Positions 25,100 to 33,854 of a stretch of DNA of 64,000 bases are shown one piece after another. A program made the position numbers and the translations under genes. Location: assembly GCF_014698145.1 (NCBI RefSeq), contig NZ_JACJSM010000006.1:124001-188000 (forward strand). The letters are read 5' to 3'. The notes under the pieces were generated by a model. The model was not told the origin of the DNA. It ran no database searches and was given only the letters and a program-made list of their open reading frames with translations. Position 1 is the stretch's first letter. Each line of letters begins with the position of its first letter. The stretch comes from Oscillatoria sp. FACHB-1406 (GTDB lineage: Bacteria > Cyanobacteriota > Cyanobacteriia > Cyanobacteriales > Spirulinaceae).

Positions 25100-27724
25100 T
25101 CAATCCAAAGCCGAGCGAATTAAAATGACGGTACAGTTAACCCCCGTCGCGATTCCTTCGGGAATATTACCCCATACCGCTTGCTTTAATAACCCTTCGC
25201 GACTTGCACCCAACATCACCACATCGAATCCTTCCGTTGCGCTGAGATCGATCGTCGCTTCAACGACAGACGGCGCGCAGAGGGAAATCGGCGTAGTCTC
25301 TATCGCCGCGCGAGTTCGGAGAAAGGCAGCAGCGCGATCGATATCCGAAACATCGGGCGGAGGCATTTCGGGGGAATACACGCGACAGAGCCAAATTTGG
25401 GGCGAGATCGTTAAATGTTTGAAGGCGGGTAATAATTGAATGGCGCGCTCGGTATTCGGCCCTCCTGCCATCGGTATAAGCCAGCGCGTTGAGGCAAAAT
25501 TGTTATTGGGATAAGCCGTGGGCGATTGCCCGATTTTCACCAACACCACTTCGCAACGAGTTTTACGAATTAAACGGTCTGCCGTATCGCCAAAAATACG
25601 CCCCGGCGTTGAAGTTTTTCCCTTCCATCCCATCAATAAAAGATTAATATTTCGCTCTTGAACGGTTTCGATAATAGCTTGGGAAACGGATTGAGCGGCG
25701 CGAATTTGACTGTGAAAGGGAACTTGCCAAAAGCGGGCTAAAGCTTCGGCGCGATCGAGTAGTTTGCGGCTACTTTCGCACTCGACTGGCGTGCGTTCCG
25801 GGGCGCTATGTTTGGGGACGAGGATAACGCAGAGACACTCGAGTTCCCAGTCTTGTTCGTGGGCGATCGCAGCAGCCAACCGGATTAAACTAGAAGCGGT
25901 ATCGGGATTCGCCAAGGGCAACAAGATTCGCCCTCGCCCCACCGTCGGATCGCGGGTTTGGTAAACGACATAAGAGGGAACTCGGCGCGCAGGATTCGCT
26001 ACGGGCGTGAGGCGATGCGCTTCAGCGCGGATGACATCGGTACGGGTAATGATTCCCAGGAGTTTATACCCTTCGGTAACGGGGAGATGGGTGAGGTGGT
26101 AGTGTTCCATCAAGTAAAGAACATCGCTCAAAGGCGCATTGGTTTTAATCGCGATCGGGTTGAGAGTCATAATTTCTGCGATCGGGGTATTTCCTGGCAA
26201 ACCCCGCCGCTTCGCCTCATTCGCCTGCGCCACCATGAGCGTACCCTTCAAACGTCCGTCAGCAATCGCAGGAAAACCTTCGTGTTTGCTGTCGGAGAAA
26301 ACTTTAAATGCTTCATCTAAAGTTGCATCAAACGCGATCGTTTCCACCTGTCGCTGCATGACATCTCCCGCCTTCAAACCCGAAAGAATATCATAGGGCT
26401 GCGTTTCCTCGCTTAAATAAATGCCGCTCGACTCTAACAACTGTTGGTAGAGCGAACCGCGCGTCAGCGTCGAAGCAATAAAATAGGCCAGCACCGACGC
26501 AATCATCGACGGCAGAATTAAATTAAAAGCCGCCGTAATTTCAAAAACAATGACAATCGCCGTCACCGGAACCCGTGCCACCGACGAGAAAAAAGCCGCC
26601 ATCCCCACCAACGCAAACGTTGAAGGCGATGCTGTGCTTTCCATAAATGCCGCCCCAGTTCCCACCAAATACCCCAACGCCGAACCTAACACCAACGCAG
26701 GCGAAAATAATCCTCCCGGCGCGCCAGAACCGTAAGCTAAGACAATTAAGCCAAAATACACCGGCAGTGCTAAGGCCGTGTTTAGCCAGCCAATTTCCCC
26801 GGATAGGAAAAACTCTCTTAACTCAGCATTATTGCGCAGCATCGGTGAAGTCATCGCCACCACCGCGCCGGAAATCAAACCGGCAAATCCTACGCGCCAT
26901 GCCATCGGCCAATTAAGACGGCGATAAAATTGCAAGCCACCCAAGATGCACCGTTGAAACAACGTTCCCAGCAATCCAGCCAGCACGCCTAAGATCAGGT
27001 AAAACGGGATTTCATCGGGATTGAATTCGTTTTTTGCCGAAGCCATGAGGATTTCTGGGGGAATATTGAAATCTGCGGCTCCCACTAAGCGCGACACTAC
27101 TGCCCCGGTAAAAGAGGCGATAATCGTCGTTTCTAGCGTTAAGCTCGAGATATCCCGCGATAGTTCTTCAATAACGAATAAGACTCCGGCAATAGGGGTG
27201 TTAAAGCCTGCCGCAAGTCCTGCGGCTGCCCCCGCAGCAATCATTTGGCGGCGGTGTTGGGGCGAAGTGGGAACCCACTGGCTGAGTTGCGCGGCTAAGG
27301 CCGCACCAATATGCACGGTTGGGCCGCGACGACCGAGGGCGAGTCCGGCGGCTAAGACTAAAATTGTGCCGACAAGCTTGACAAAAGCAACCCTTAATGA
27401 TAGAGAAATGGGAAATTGAGCGAGAACGGCTTTAACTTGAGGGATACCGCTCCCGGCGGCGGCGGGGGAGAATTGCTCGATGAACCAACCGGCGACTAAA
27501 CCCAAGCTTAGACCGAAGAGGGGAAGCGCGATCGGCCCGTACTGGCTGGCTAAGTGGAGGCGCGTCGTACCGAGCAAGCCAATGCCTTGGCGGAGCAGAA
27601 GGGCGGCGAGGGCAGACACGCAACCGATTAAACAAGCTTGAGCGAGGGCATAGTAAATTTCAGTGGAGCGCTTGCTAAAATGTCGGTTATGAAGCCAGGT
27701 TAACAGGCGTTTTAAGGGGGTCAT
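25100..27724 (-). CDS. ClC-family chloride transporter with CBS pair and two USP domains
   Basis: 874 residues. Residues about 20-425 form the ClC membrane domain with GSGIPQVKAVL (chloride-binding Ser), GRRGPTVHIGAAL, GFNTPIAGVLFVIEEL and GAPGGLFSPALVLG. Two CBS domains (about 448-565) follow after SGLKAGDVMQR. Two universal-stress-protein-like domains follow (about 598-725 and 745-874), the second ending in GNIPEGIATGVNCTVILI. The gating glutamate of the GREGP motif is Arg here (codon CGC), which in known ClCs removes the proton-coupling gate. The other glutamate pair (IEEL) is kept. It may be an uncoupled anion channel regulated by nucleotides through CBS/USP. The neighbour is cnfR on the same strand, 142 bases upstream; no functional link is evident. 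Confidence 0.9.
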   Translation of the reverse strand: MTPLKRLLTWLHNRHFSKRSTEIYYALAQACLIGCVSALAALLLRQGIGLLGTTRLHLASQYGPIALPLFGLSLGLVAGWFIEQFSPAAAGSGIPQVKAVLAQFPISLSLRVAFVKLVGTILVLAAGLALGRRGPTVHIGAALAAQLSQWVPTSPQHRRQMIAAGAAAGLAAGFNTPIAGVLFVIEELSRDISSLTLETTIIASFTGAVVSRLVGAADFNIPPEILMASAKNEFNPDEIPFYLILGVLAGLLGTLFQRCILGGLQFYRRLNWPMAWRVGFAGLISGAVVAMTSPMLRNNAELREFFLSGEIGWLNTALALPVYFGLIVLAYGSGAPGGLFSPALVLGSALGYLVGTGAAFMESTASPSTFALVGMAAFFSSVARVPVTAIVIVFEITAAFNLILPSMIASVLAYFIASTLTRGSLYQQLLESSGIYLSEETQPYDILSGLKAGDVMQRQVETIAFDATLDEAFKVFSDSKHEGFPAIADGRLKGTLMVAQANEAKRRGLPGNTPIAEIMTLNPIAIKTNAPLSDVLYLMEHYHLTHLPVTEGYKLLGIITRTDVIRAEAHRLTPVANPARRVPSYVVYQTRDPTVGRGRILLPLANPDTASSLIRLAAAIAHEQDWELECLCVILVPKHSAPERTPVECESSRKLLDRAEALARFWQVPFHSQIRAAQSVSQAIIETVQERNINLLLMGWKGKTSTPGRIFGDTADRLIRKTRCEVVLVKIGQSPTAYPNNNFASTRWLIPMAGGPNTERAIQLLPAFKHLTISPQIWLCRVYSPEMPPPDVSDIDRAAAFLRTRAAIETTPISLCAPSVVEATIDLSATEGFDVVMLGASREGLLKQAVWGNIPEGIATGVNCTVILIRSALD

Positions 27725-27866
27725 CAGGTGTTCCCTGTCGAGTAGTCGGCGATCGCAGGTCTGCCTTATTCAGGATACGCTGCCGCGCGCTCGAAACGAA
27801 AGCCACTTAAAAATTAGCGCCGCCCTCACTTCAGCAGCGATCGCCCAAATGCTCGAATCCGTAAGG

Positions 27867-29471
27867 CTAACTTAATCCCAGCACATTTTTTAGCAATAAT
27901 TGGTCTTCTGGTTTGGGGGAGAAACGCCCGTTCTCGAGATCGCGAATCCAACTTTGACTTTTGCCGGTGAGTTGAGCCAGAACGCGCTGGCTCATTCCTT
28001 TGCGCTTGCGGGCGGCGAGAATCTGCTCGCTGGAGAGTTCGGAGCGTTCCTTTAACTTTTTGCGCTTGTGGTTGCGCCGCTGCTTTTTTTGAGTCAGTTT
28101 GTTGAGTTGGCGTTCCCAATCTGGGGGAAGCTTGAAGCCTAAAATGCGCGCTTTCATCAGCAGATTCCATTTACCTTTCTGCCCGGAATCTGTCAAACGG
28201 CGATCGCTACTTCCGTCCTCAATCCAGAAATCGAGGGCTGCTTCCGCATCGTCGGGCAAATCGGCGAGTTTTGCCCACAGGGGTTGAATATCGAGAGGAT
28301 AAGTAACGGGATCGAATAGGGGTTGGAACCCGTAGCGATCGATAACTTCTAAGTCGCTTTCAAAGGCCCGCAGCAAGCGCTTGCGTTCTTTGCGATCGCG
28401 CGTAGCCAGACTGAACTTTTCCGCTCCGTAAGCTAGCTGCATCAAAGTCGGTACGGTAATGCGCTGTTCTTGACCCATTTTCAGCTTAAATAGCAGCCAC
28501 AACATCATCCGAGCGGCTCCTTCGTGTTGCTGCCAAATACTCATAACTGCTTGCAGGAGAAATTGCGGCAGCGTTCCGTACTGATAAAAAGCAATATGTT
28601 GTTTGTAACCCGGTTGATTTAAAAAGTATTTTGCCCATAGACCAGCGCGCAGCCGAAATGTTAAACCAATTAAATACTTGCAACCGAGATCGTCTTCTTG
28701 AAAATGATGTTGAATCTCCAACAAATGCCATAAACTATCGTTTTCGACCTGAAATCCTTTGACTTTTCCTTGTTGCGGCCAATCGACCGCAATTTCGACT
28801 TGACAAGGTTGTTGGGCAAGGGTTTTGATTAAACTCAGCTTAGTTGCTTTGCTCAGATCTTTACGTTTATCTAAACCTAAATATTTTTCGATTTGCTGGT
28901 CGTTAATGACAAATTCTTGTTCCCAGGGGCGCTCTAAGGTCGTAGCATAAGCCGCATAAATTAAGTGCAGGCTAGCCGAACGAATATCAATATTGGCTAG
29001 CGCTGCCCGCGTTGCTTCAGAATTCTCAGCAGGAGACCGATTCGCCTCACTCCTGCCGCTGAGTTGCAGGATAATCCCACCTCGTCCCTGTTTGACCGGA
29101 CGCTCCAGGTAAAGCCGACCCGTTTCATCGGTTTTCCAAGGTAAAATACTCGCACTCGATAACATATTGCAAGCTTCCCAAACTGCCATTGAGGAGGCGA
29201 ACGGATGGTTTTTACTCGTTGCAAACAGTTCTGGGCTAGTCGCCGCTCGCGGTGTGATTTTATATCTTCCTTTTTTAGCTTGGGCGGGTAAGAGACTCGA
29301 GAGCGGGCAACTAACAATACACTGCGGCTCGTCATAATATCCCTCACAGTTATTGCACCGTCCGAGTTCGATCCAATATTGACCGCTTTCCTCAATCTGA
29401 ATTGCTCCTGTTGGGCATTGAGGCTGACAGGTTCCACATCCAGAGCAACTCTCGGAAATTGTATAAGCCAT
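27867..29471 (-). CDS. cnfR: CnfR/PatB: ferredoxin-domain nif master activator
   Basis: The start chosen is ATG at 29471 (MAYTISES, 534 residues); an extension to 29549 is open but lacks homology features. Residues 1-60 are a two-cluster ferredoxin domain with Cys 9-12-15-19 and 39-42-51-55. The long middle (about 100-430) is unique to the family. The C-terminus (about 478-534) is an XRE-type helix-turn-helix (LSSEQILAARKRKGMSQRVLAQ). This architecture is diagnostic of CnfR (PatB in Anabaena), the low-oxygen activator of cyanobacterial nif genes. In Leptolyngbya boryana CnfR drives nifB and nifP, whose divergent promoters lie about 4 kb upstream here. The clusters probably sense oxygen or redox state. 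The gene stands at the edge of the nif island. Confidence 0.93.
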   Translation of the reverse strand: MAYTISESCSGCGTCQPQCPTGAIQIEESGQYWIELGRCNNCEGYYDEPQCIVSCPLSSLLPAQAKKGRYKITPRAATSPELFATSKNHPFASSMAVWEACNMLSSASILPWKTDETGRLYLERPVKQGRGGIILQLSGRSEANRSPAENSEATRAALANIDIRSASLHLIYAAYATTLERPWEQEFVINDQQIEKYLGLDKRKDLSKATKLSLIKTLAQQPCQVEIAVDWPQQGKVKGFQVENDSLWHLLEIQHHFQEDDLGCKYLIGLTFRLRAGLWAKYFLNQPGYKQHIAFYQYGTLPQFLLQAVMSIWQQHEGAARMMLWLLFKLKMGQEQRITVPTLMQLAYGAEKFSLATRDRKERKRLLRAFESDLEVIDRYGFQPLFDPVTYPLDIQPLWAKLADLPDDAEAALDFWIEDGSSDRRLTDSGQKGKWNLLMKARILGFKLPPDWERQLNKLTQKKQRRNHKRKKLKERSELSSEQILAARKRKGMSQRVLAQLTGKSQSWIRDLENGRFSPKPEDQLLLKNVLGLS

Positions 29472-29782
29472 AACACTTTTGTTAAACGGATCGCTCAAAT
29501 CAAACGTTCGCTTGTGCTTCAACTCCTGTTTGAGTCTAAATCCTAGCATTCCCCTTTAAGGAGGATGGAGAACCTTGCAGCAGAGCTAAATTGAGCTATA
29601 TGAGTGTTTAACTTCTCATGATTTATTTTTTACAGTTGTTCGGCAATAGCATTTTAATATTTTCTTAATAGTGTTATATACTAAATTAGTAATATGTATT
29701 TTTCACATAAATTTATGCAGAAACAAAATAAAAAAACGAAGATAAAAGCCAGCAAAAATATTAAATCCTAGAGCCGAAACGC
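29472..29782. other. AT-rich leader region of cnfR
   Basis: These 311 bases separate cnfR from the small RHH gene upstream on the same strand. The part at 29610-29760 is markedly AT-rich compared with flanks. It contains a 13-base palindrome TACTAAATTAGTA (29679-29691). The cnfR promoter should be here. No ORF or RNA gene is seen. Confidence 0.5.
29679..29691. promoter_or_regulatory. Palindrome upstream of cnfR, candidate operator
   Basis: TACTAA and TTAGTA are perfect 6-base arms around a single A, about 210 bases before the cnfR start, in an AT-rich setting. A dimeric regulator, for example the neighbouring ribbon-helix-helix protein or CnfR itself, could bind. There is no direct support beyond symmetry and position. 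Confidence 0.3.
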
Positions 29783-29938
29783 TTACTCCGTGTTTTGTTT
29801 GGGTGAAGGGGGGCGGTCTGGTTGCCAATCGCGAATGAGTTGTCGGATGACATCATTCATGGAAACTTCAATCCGATCGCAGTACCCTTTCACCTTCTCG
29901 TATTCCTCTTTTGTCATCCGCAAGCTAAATCGTTTCAT
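29783..29938 (-). CDS. Ribbon-helix-helix (CopG/Arc-like) small protein
   Basis: A 51-residue ORF starting MKRFSLRMTKEEYEKVK. The pattern is a short beta strand (RFSLRMT), helix A (KEEYEKVKGYCDRI), a turn and helix B (VSMNDVIRQLIRDWQ), which is the full Arc/CopG ribbon-helix-helix. It should form a DNA-binding dimer. It lies just upstream of cnfR on the same strand. No toxin gene is adjacent, so it is either an orphan antitoxin-like protein or a transcription factor of the nif island. The Shine-Dalgarno is weak. The C-terminal ten residues are disordered and Pro-rich. Confidence 0.7.
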   Translation of the reverse strand: MKRFSLRMTKEEYEKVKGYCDRIEVSMNDVIRQLIRDWQPDRPPSPKQNTE

Positions 29939-30034
29939 GGCATCAAATAGACATTAAAATAGCGTCTTGGCAGGTATTAGTTATTAGTTATTCGCGAGTA
30001 GCGAGCGACCTTCAGAGATTCGGAGACTATCGCC

Positions 30035-30406
30035 TCAATAGGAGTCGTCGTAGAGAGAAAGCTCGTCAACGCGGATATCTAAAGGCGTTCCTTCTGTGGG
30101 AGGGGGACAGATGCGAATGCGAGCGATCGCGGTAGCCTCGAGTAAACGGCCAATTCCGCCGAGATGCTGGAGAACCTGCCAACCGATCGCAAGACTCGGA
30201 CAGTAAATAATCAAAGTGGATGGATAGGGCTGGGCGGCGGTTAACCACCGGCACTGCGATAAAACCGCTTGAAGCGTGCCGTCTCGCTGACAAGCCTCTT
30301 CAAAAAATTGACTGAGGCGGCGATCGAGTTCTCGGCTTAACAGCCTGTCCGAGCGCGTTGCCTCAGTCGGGGGCAAATCTTCCGGGGGAAGGGATGAAGG
30401 GTTCAT
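30035..30406 (-). CDS. Hypothetical protein in the nifP operon
   Basis: 123 residues, overlapping the preceding ArsC-like gene by four bases (ATGA), which indicates translational coupling. The sequence is acidic and Leu-rich without cysteine clusters apart from isolated Cys residues. SKFEEAC-like helix (LDRRLSQFFEEACQRDGTL) and the strand YPSTLIIYCPSLAIGWQVL suggest a small alpha/beta fold. No family is recognised. As the last gene of the series after nifP-nifV-nifT, it is likely expressed under diazotrophic conditions. Confidence 0.7.
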   Translation of the reverse strand: MNPSSLPPEDLPPTEATRSDRLLSRELDRRLSQFFEEACQRDGTLQAVLSQCRWLTAAQPYPSTLIIYCPSLAIGWQVLQHLGGIGRLLEATAIARIRICPPPTEGTPLDIRVDELSLYDDSY

Positions 30407-30852
30407 CGGGGTTCTAAACTGGAAGTTAAGTCGGGCAGTTTGGGCGTTGTTTGGTTAGAACGCGGACAGGTTTCCCAATCGCCTGCTGGAGGGCGAACGG
30501 GACTCAAACCGAGCCAGCGATCGATCGCAACCGGATCGAAACCGACTCGATACTGTTCTCCAACCTGAATCAGAGGACGACGAATTAATAACGGCTCTGC
30601 CCTCATTAATGCTAGAGCAGTTTCCTCGTCCAATTGTGCCGGAGCGATCGCGCCAGACTTAATCGCAAAAGCCGTCGGATTAAACCATTCCCTCACGGGT
30701 AACGAGCCGAAAAACGGACGTAACTCCTCCGGATGCCAATCGCGATCGAGCAGGCTAAAAGCAATAACTTCATGTCCGGCTGCTACTAGCAAAGCTTTTT
30801 GCTTAGTATTATTAATGCAGCCCGGTTTTTCGTAAAAAATAACAGAAACCAT
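30403..30852 (-). CDS. ArsC-like nitrogenase-associated protein
   Basis: The start chosen is ATG at 30852 (MVSVIFYEKPGC, 149 residues). A frame extending to 30921 overlaps the upstream gene. The fold is ArsC/Spx thioredoxin-like: a strand with CINNTKQKALLVAAGHEV, then WHPEELRPFFGSLPVREWFN, PLLIRRPLIQ and GFDPVAIDRWLGL. This matches the 'nitrogenase-associated protein' branch (TIGR01616/NifO-like) found in nif clusters. The single Cys in GCINNT replaces the arsenate-reductase CxxS/CGTSR site, so arsenate reduction is unlikely. Its role in nitrogen fixation is not settled; NifO has been linked to molybdenum use. Confidence 0.85.
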   Translation of the reverse strand: MVSVIFYEKPGCINNTKQKALLVAAGHEVIAFSLLDRDWHPEELRPFFGSLPVREWFNPTAFAIKSGAIAPAQLDEETALALMRAEPLLIRRPLIQVGEQYRVGFDPVAIDRWLGLSPVRPPAGDWETCPRSNQTTPKLPDLTSSLEPR

Positions 30853-30886
30853 CGTTAAATGAGAGATTGTCGATTGGGAAATCATT

Positions 30887-31396
30887 TCAAGGTGCGGCTT
30901 GGCAAATGCGCTCCATCGCAAGCATCAAACGGTGAGCCATAACGCGCAGCAAAGCGACTTCCTCATGGCCCCACATCGGTTGGTGCTGCCCGCGTCCGCA
31001 GACAAAAACGCCTCTTTCTCCCGATCGCGTCTTCAGCGCCACAGACAGCAGCCCATCGCGCCCGCTATCTGTTGCGCGTGACCACTGACTTACAAAAATT
31101 TGACCAAACCGCTCGCCACTGACGGTTTTCGGGGTAATGCAGCCCGAGCAAATACGCTCAAACGAGCAGCTTTGACAACCGGGATCGAAGACAGACAGAC
31201 GGCGATCGGGATGATGCCATAAAAACTGGCAAGATTCGACGGGCAACCGGCGGCGAATTTCCTCGATCGCCCCTTGAAGAATTCCGTTCGATTGAGGCGA
31301 CTGTCGCCGAGTCGGAAAACTGGGGGCAGCTTGGGGATGAAGGCGTTGTTTCCCAGACAGAATTGATTGAAATTTGTGCAGATTTCCAGAGTACAT
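30887..31396 (-). CDS. GAF-like protein with four-cysteine cluster
   Basis: ATG at 31396 is preferred (169 residues); a TTG further up is the only alternative. After a 45-residue basic, Gln/Pro-rich N-terminus, the rest looks like a GAF domain: IRRRLPVESCQFLWHHPD, a strand ending FVSQWS, LLSVALKTRSGERGVFVCG, and the terminal helix EVALLRVMAHRLMLAMERI. Inserted after the second strand is GCQSCSFERICSGC, that is C-x2-C-x5-C-x2-C. Four closely spaced cysteines could hold an Fe-S cluster or Zn. I infer a small redox, oxygen or iron sensor. There is no output domain, so it must act through a partner. It lies between nifT and the ArsC-like gene. Confidence 0.75.
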   Translation of the reverse strand: MYSGNLHKFQSILSGKQRLHPQAAPSFPTRRQSPQSNGILQGAIEEIRRRLPVESCQFLWHHPDRRLSVFDPGCQSCSFERICSGCITPKTVSGERFGQIFVSQWSRATDSGRDGLLSVALKTRSGERGVFVCGRGQHQPMWGHEEVALLRVMAHRLMLAMERICQAAP

Positions 31397-31445
31397 GGTA
31401 GTCGAGCCTTGATAAGGGGACAAATGAGAATAAATGCGATCGCCT

Positions 31446-31652
31446 CTAGAGTTTTCGGGCTTGCAAAGTTTGAGGCAGTTGGTACGGTTCGCTTAAATCT
31501 GCCGGAGCAAAAGCAAGTTCCCAACCGTTAGCAAGGGTTAAAACTAAACCGTCGTCGGTTAATTCCCGATTGACAACTTCTTCTTCTAAATCTTTTTTAG
31601 GAATATAGGCAGAGAGGTGTCCGGCGTGATTGTGACGTAGCATGACTTTCAT
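31446..31652 (-). CDS. nifT: Nitrogen fixation protein NifT (FixU)
   Basis: 68 residues. MKVMLRHNHAGHLSAYIPKKDLEEEVV followed by LTLANGWELAFAP is the standard NifT pattern (KVMIR...YVPKKDLEE...NGW). NifT is small, accessory and of uncertain biochemical role; deletions in other diazotrophs have little effect. It follows nifV by 99 bases on the same strand and is followed by the GAF-like gene. In many cyanobacteria nifZ lies between nifV and nifT, but here nifZ has moved to follow nifK. Confidence 0.92.
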   Translation of the reverse strand: MKVMLRHNHAGHLSAYIPKKDLEEEVVNRELTDDGLVLTLANGWELAFAPADLSEPYQLPQTLQARKL

Positions 31653-31751
31653 AGTTCGTAGTTCGTAATTAGGAGTTTGTAATTCAGGGTTTCAGTCCCC
31701 TGCTGAATGATTGCCAATTGTTGCTTTGTTGAGGGATTAGTATTACCCCAC

Positions 31752-32888
31752 TTACAGAGCCGATCGCGATTTACGATTCACTGACAACTGAATCAATTCT
31801 TGAGGGGTTAAACCGCGTTTGACTTCCACCGATAATTGTCGCGCGCCATCTAAAACGACTTGCGCCTCTTCCGGCGTTAGAAGAATGCCGTACTCCCCGA
31901 GCAAATTCGAGACGCTGTGCCGTCCGGAATGCTTGCCGATCGCGAGGCGACGCTTCCAGCCCACTTCTTCCGGGCTGAAGGGTTCGTAGGTGTGCGGGTT
32001 TTGCAGCACGCCGCGAACGTGGATTCCAGCTTCGTGAGCGAAGGCATTTTCGCCGACAATCGCCTTCCAAGGTGGAACGCCGCAACCGGAAGCACGGGCG
32101 ACGTATTCCGAGATTTGGCGCAAGCGGGAAGTATCGATGCCTAAATCGAGGTTGTAGAGGCGCTTGAGGGCCATAACGACTTCCTCGAGGGCTGCATTCC
32201 CCGCGCGTTCTCCCAAACCGTTCACCGTCGTATTCACCGACGTTGCCCCCGCTTGCAGGGCAGCGAGAGTATTCGCCGTCGCTAGCCCAAAGTCATTATG
32301 GGCGTGCATTTCGATGGGGATAGAAAGGGCGTTAACCAAAGCGCTGACTTTCCGCGTTGTCGTCGCCGGATCGAGGATGCCGACAGTATCGCAGAAGCGG
32401 AAGCGGGATGCGCCCCAATTTTCGGCGCTGAGGGCGACTTCAAGGAGAAAGTTTTCATCGGCTCTCGAGGCATCTTCGCCGCCGACAGCAACAAAGAGAT
32501 CGCGATCGCGGGCAAAATGGATAGCATCGCGCAGGCGATCGAAAACGAGACGACAGTTGCCTTGAAATTTAGCAGCGATTTGAATTTCGGAGACAGGGAT
32601 TGAAACGTGAACTCGTTTTAATCCGCAGGCGATGGACGCTTCGAGATCGGAACGCAGGGCGCGGTTCCAACCGATGAGTCGGGCGGGCAATCCAAGGGCG
32701 GTAATGGCAGAGATAGCTTTTGTTTCCTCGGTTCCCATCGCGGGGATGCCAACTTCGAGTTCGTTTGCGCCGATGGATGCGAGTAAAGTTGCGATCGCAA
32801 CCTTTTCCTGACAGTTAAAGGCAACCCCAGCGGCTTGTTCTCCATCTCTTAAGGTCGTATCGTTAATATTGATGTCGATCTTATTCAT
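31752..32888 (-). CDS. nifV: Homocitrate synthase NifV
   Basis: The start chosen is ATG at 32888 (MNKIDININDTTLRDGEQ, 378 residues), preceded by AAGGA and overlapping the nifP stop codon by four bases (ATGA). The catalytic TIM barrel shows DTTLRDGEQAAGVAF, the helix MHAHNDFGLATANTLA (metal-binding His-x-His) and GLGERAGNAALEEVVMAL. It condenses acetyl-CoA and 2-oxoglutarate to homocitrate, the organic ligand of the molybdenum atom in FeMo-cofactor. Its length is normal for NifV, and it lacks the LeuA-type allosteric domain. Confidence 0.95.
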   Translation of the reverse strand: MNKIDININDTTLRDGEQAAGVAFNCQEKVAIATLLASIGANELEVGIPAMGTEETKAISAITALGLPARLIGWNRALRSDLEASIACGLKRVHVSIPVSEIQIAAKFQGNCRLVFDRLRDAIHFARDRDLFVAVGGEDASRADENFLLEVALSAENWGASRFRFCDTVGILDPATTTRKVSALVNALSIPIEMHAHNDFGLATANTLAALQAGATSVNTTVNGLGERAGNAALEEVVMALKRLYNLDLGIDTSRLRQISEYVARASGCGVPPWKAIVGENAFAHEAGIHVRGVLQNPHTYEPFSPEEVGWKRRLAIGKHSGRHSVSNLLGEYGILLTPEEAQVVLDGARQLSVEVKRGLTPQELIQLSVNRKSRSAL

Positions 32889-33697
32889 GACAATCCTTGA
32901 AAAGTAGATCGGGTATGGGGTTTTGAGTCCATCCGGCAAAGTTCCAACTCATCCGCAAATTGGGAAGGCTGGGCGACAAACTGTACCTCCGATTGTGCGT
33001 CTGATTGCGTTTGATGTTGCTTGAGGGTTCGTATCCGTCGTTCCAATTGCTCGATCCGTGCCAGCAAAGGCTGAAGATTGCCTTCTGCATCGCAACGTCG
33101 GCCATTTTTATCGGCAACAATGCGTCCGGGAATGCCCGCTACAGTGCAATCGCTAGGAACATCTCGCAAAACGATCGCTCCGGCAGTAATATAGGCGCGA
33201 TCGCCAAGGCGAATATTGCCTAATACCTTCGCTCCCGTCCCCACAACAACGCCGTTTCCGAGCGTGGGATGGCGCTTACCGCTTTCTTTTCCCGTTCCGC
33301 CCAAGGTGACTTCCGACTCAATCCAGCAATTGTCGCCAATGATGGTGGTTTCGCCGATAACAACTCCCATTCCGCTTTCGATAACCAAGCCGCTGCCGAT
33401 GGTTGCGCCGGGATGAATTTCAATGCCGGTGAAACATCGCCCCAGGTGGGAGAGTAAGCGAGGAAAAAAAGTAACCCCGCGCTGATGGAGCCAATGCGCG
33501 AGGCGATGCAGGGTGAGAGCGTGCAGCCCCGGATGGCAGAAGAAGATTTCTAGGCGCTGGCTGGCGGTGGGAACGCTCTGATAAAGAGTGGCAAAATCCT
33601 GCTGGAGCAGGGATAAGAGGGAAGAGCGAGCGTTAACCTTTGAGGGATGGCTCAATACCCGCGTTGGTGTGGGGAAATAGAGAAATAGCTCGAACAT
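32885..33697 (-). CDS. nifP: Serine O-acetyltransferase NifP
   Basis: 270 residues. The left-handed beta-helix of hexapeptide transferases is evident: GIEIHPGATIGSGLVIESG, VVIGETTIIGDNCWIES, TLGNGVVVGTGAKVLG and RAYITAGAIVLRDVP, preceded by an N-terminal helical domain of CysE (HPGLHALTLHRLAHWLH). The C-terminal 60 residues after IVADKNGRR are a predicted coiled coil plus tail and are not needed for catalysis. NifP (nif-linked CysE) supplies O-acetylserine for cysteine and hence for Fe-S cluster sulfur by NifS. It is the first gene of the minus-strand operon; the candidate operator lies 158-242 bases upstream. Confidence 0.94.
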   Translation of the reverse strand: MFELFLYFPTPTRVLSHPSKVNARSSLLSLLQQDFATLYQSVPTASQRLEIFFCHPGLHALTLHRLAHWLHQRGVTFFPRLLSHLGRCFTGIEIHPGATIGSGLVIESGMGVVIGETTIIGDNCWIESEVTLGGTGKESGKRHPTLGNGVVVGTGAKVLGNIRLGDRAYITAGAIVLRDVPSDCTVAGIPGRIVADKNGRRCDAEGNLQPLLARIEQLERRIRTLKQHQTQSDAQSEVQFVAQPSQFADELELCRMDSKPHTRSTFQGLS

Positions 33698-33854
33698 GGA
33701 TAGGGCGCGACTCGGAGCGGTTGCGAATAATTGCTTATATCAGTTGCTTCTTTGCTGAGGCTATTGAGCGATCGCGGTTAGGTTGATTAATAATGATTAA
33801 GAATCTACTCAAAATCCGAACATTGCGCGCTTTATACGGTTGAATATCCTGTCG

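Noticed and set aside
30403-30852. Arsenate reductase
   Set aside because: The active-site motif is GCINNT rather than the arsenate-reductase type, and the context is a nif operon.
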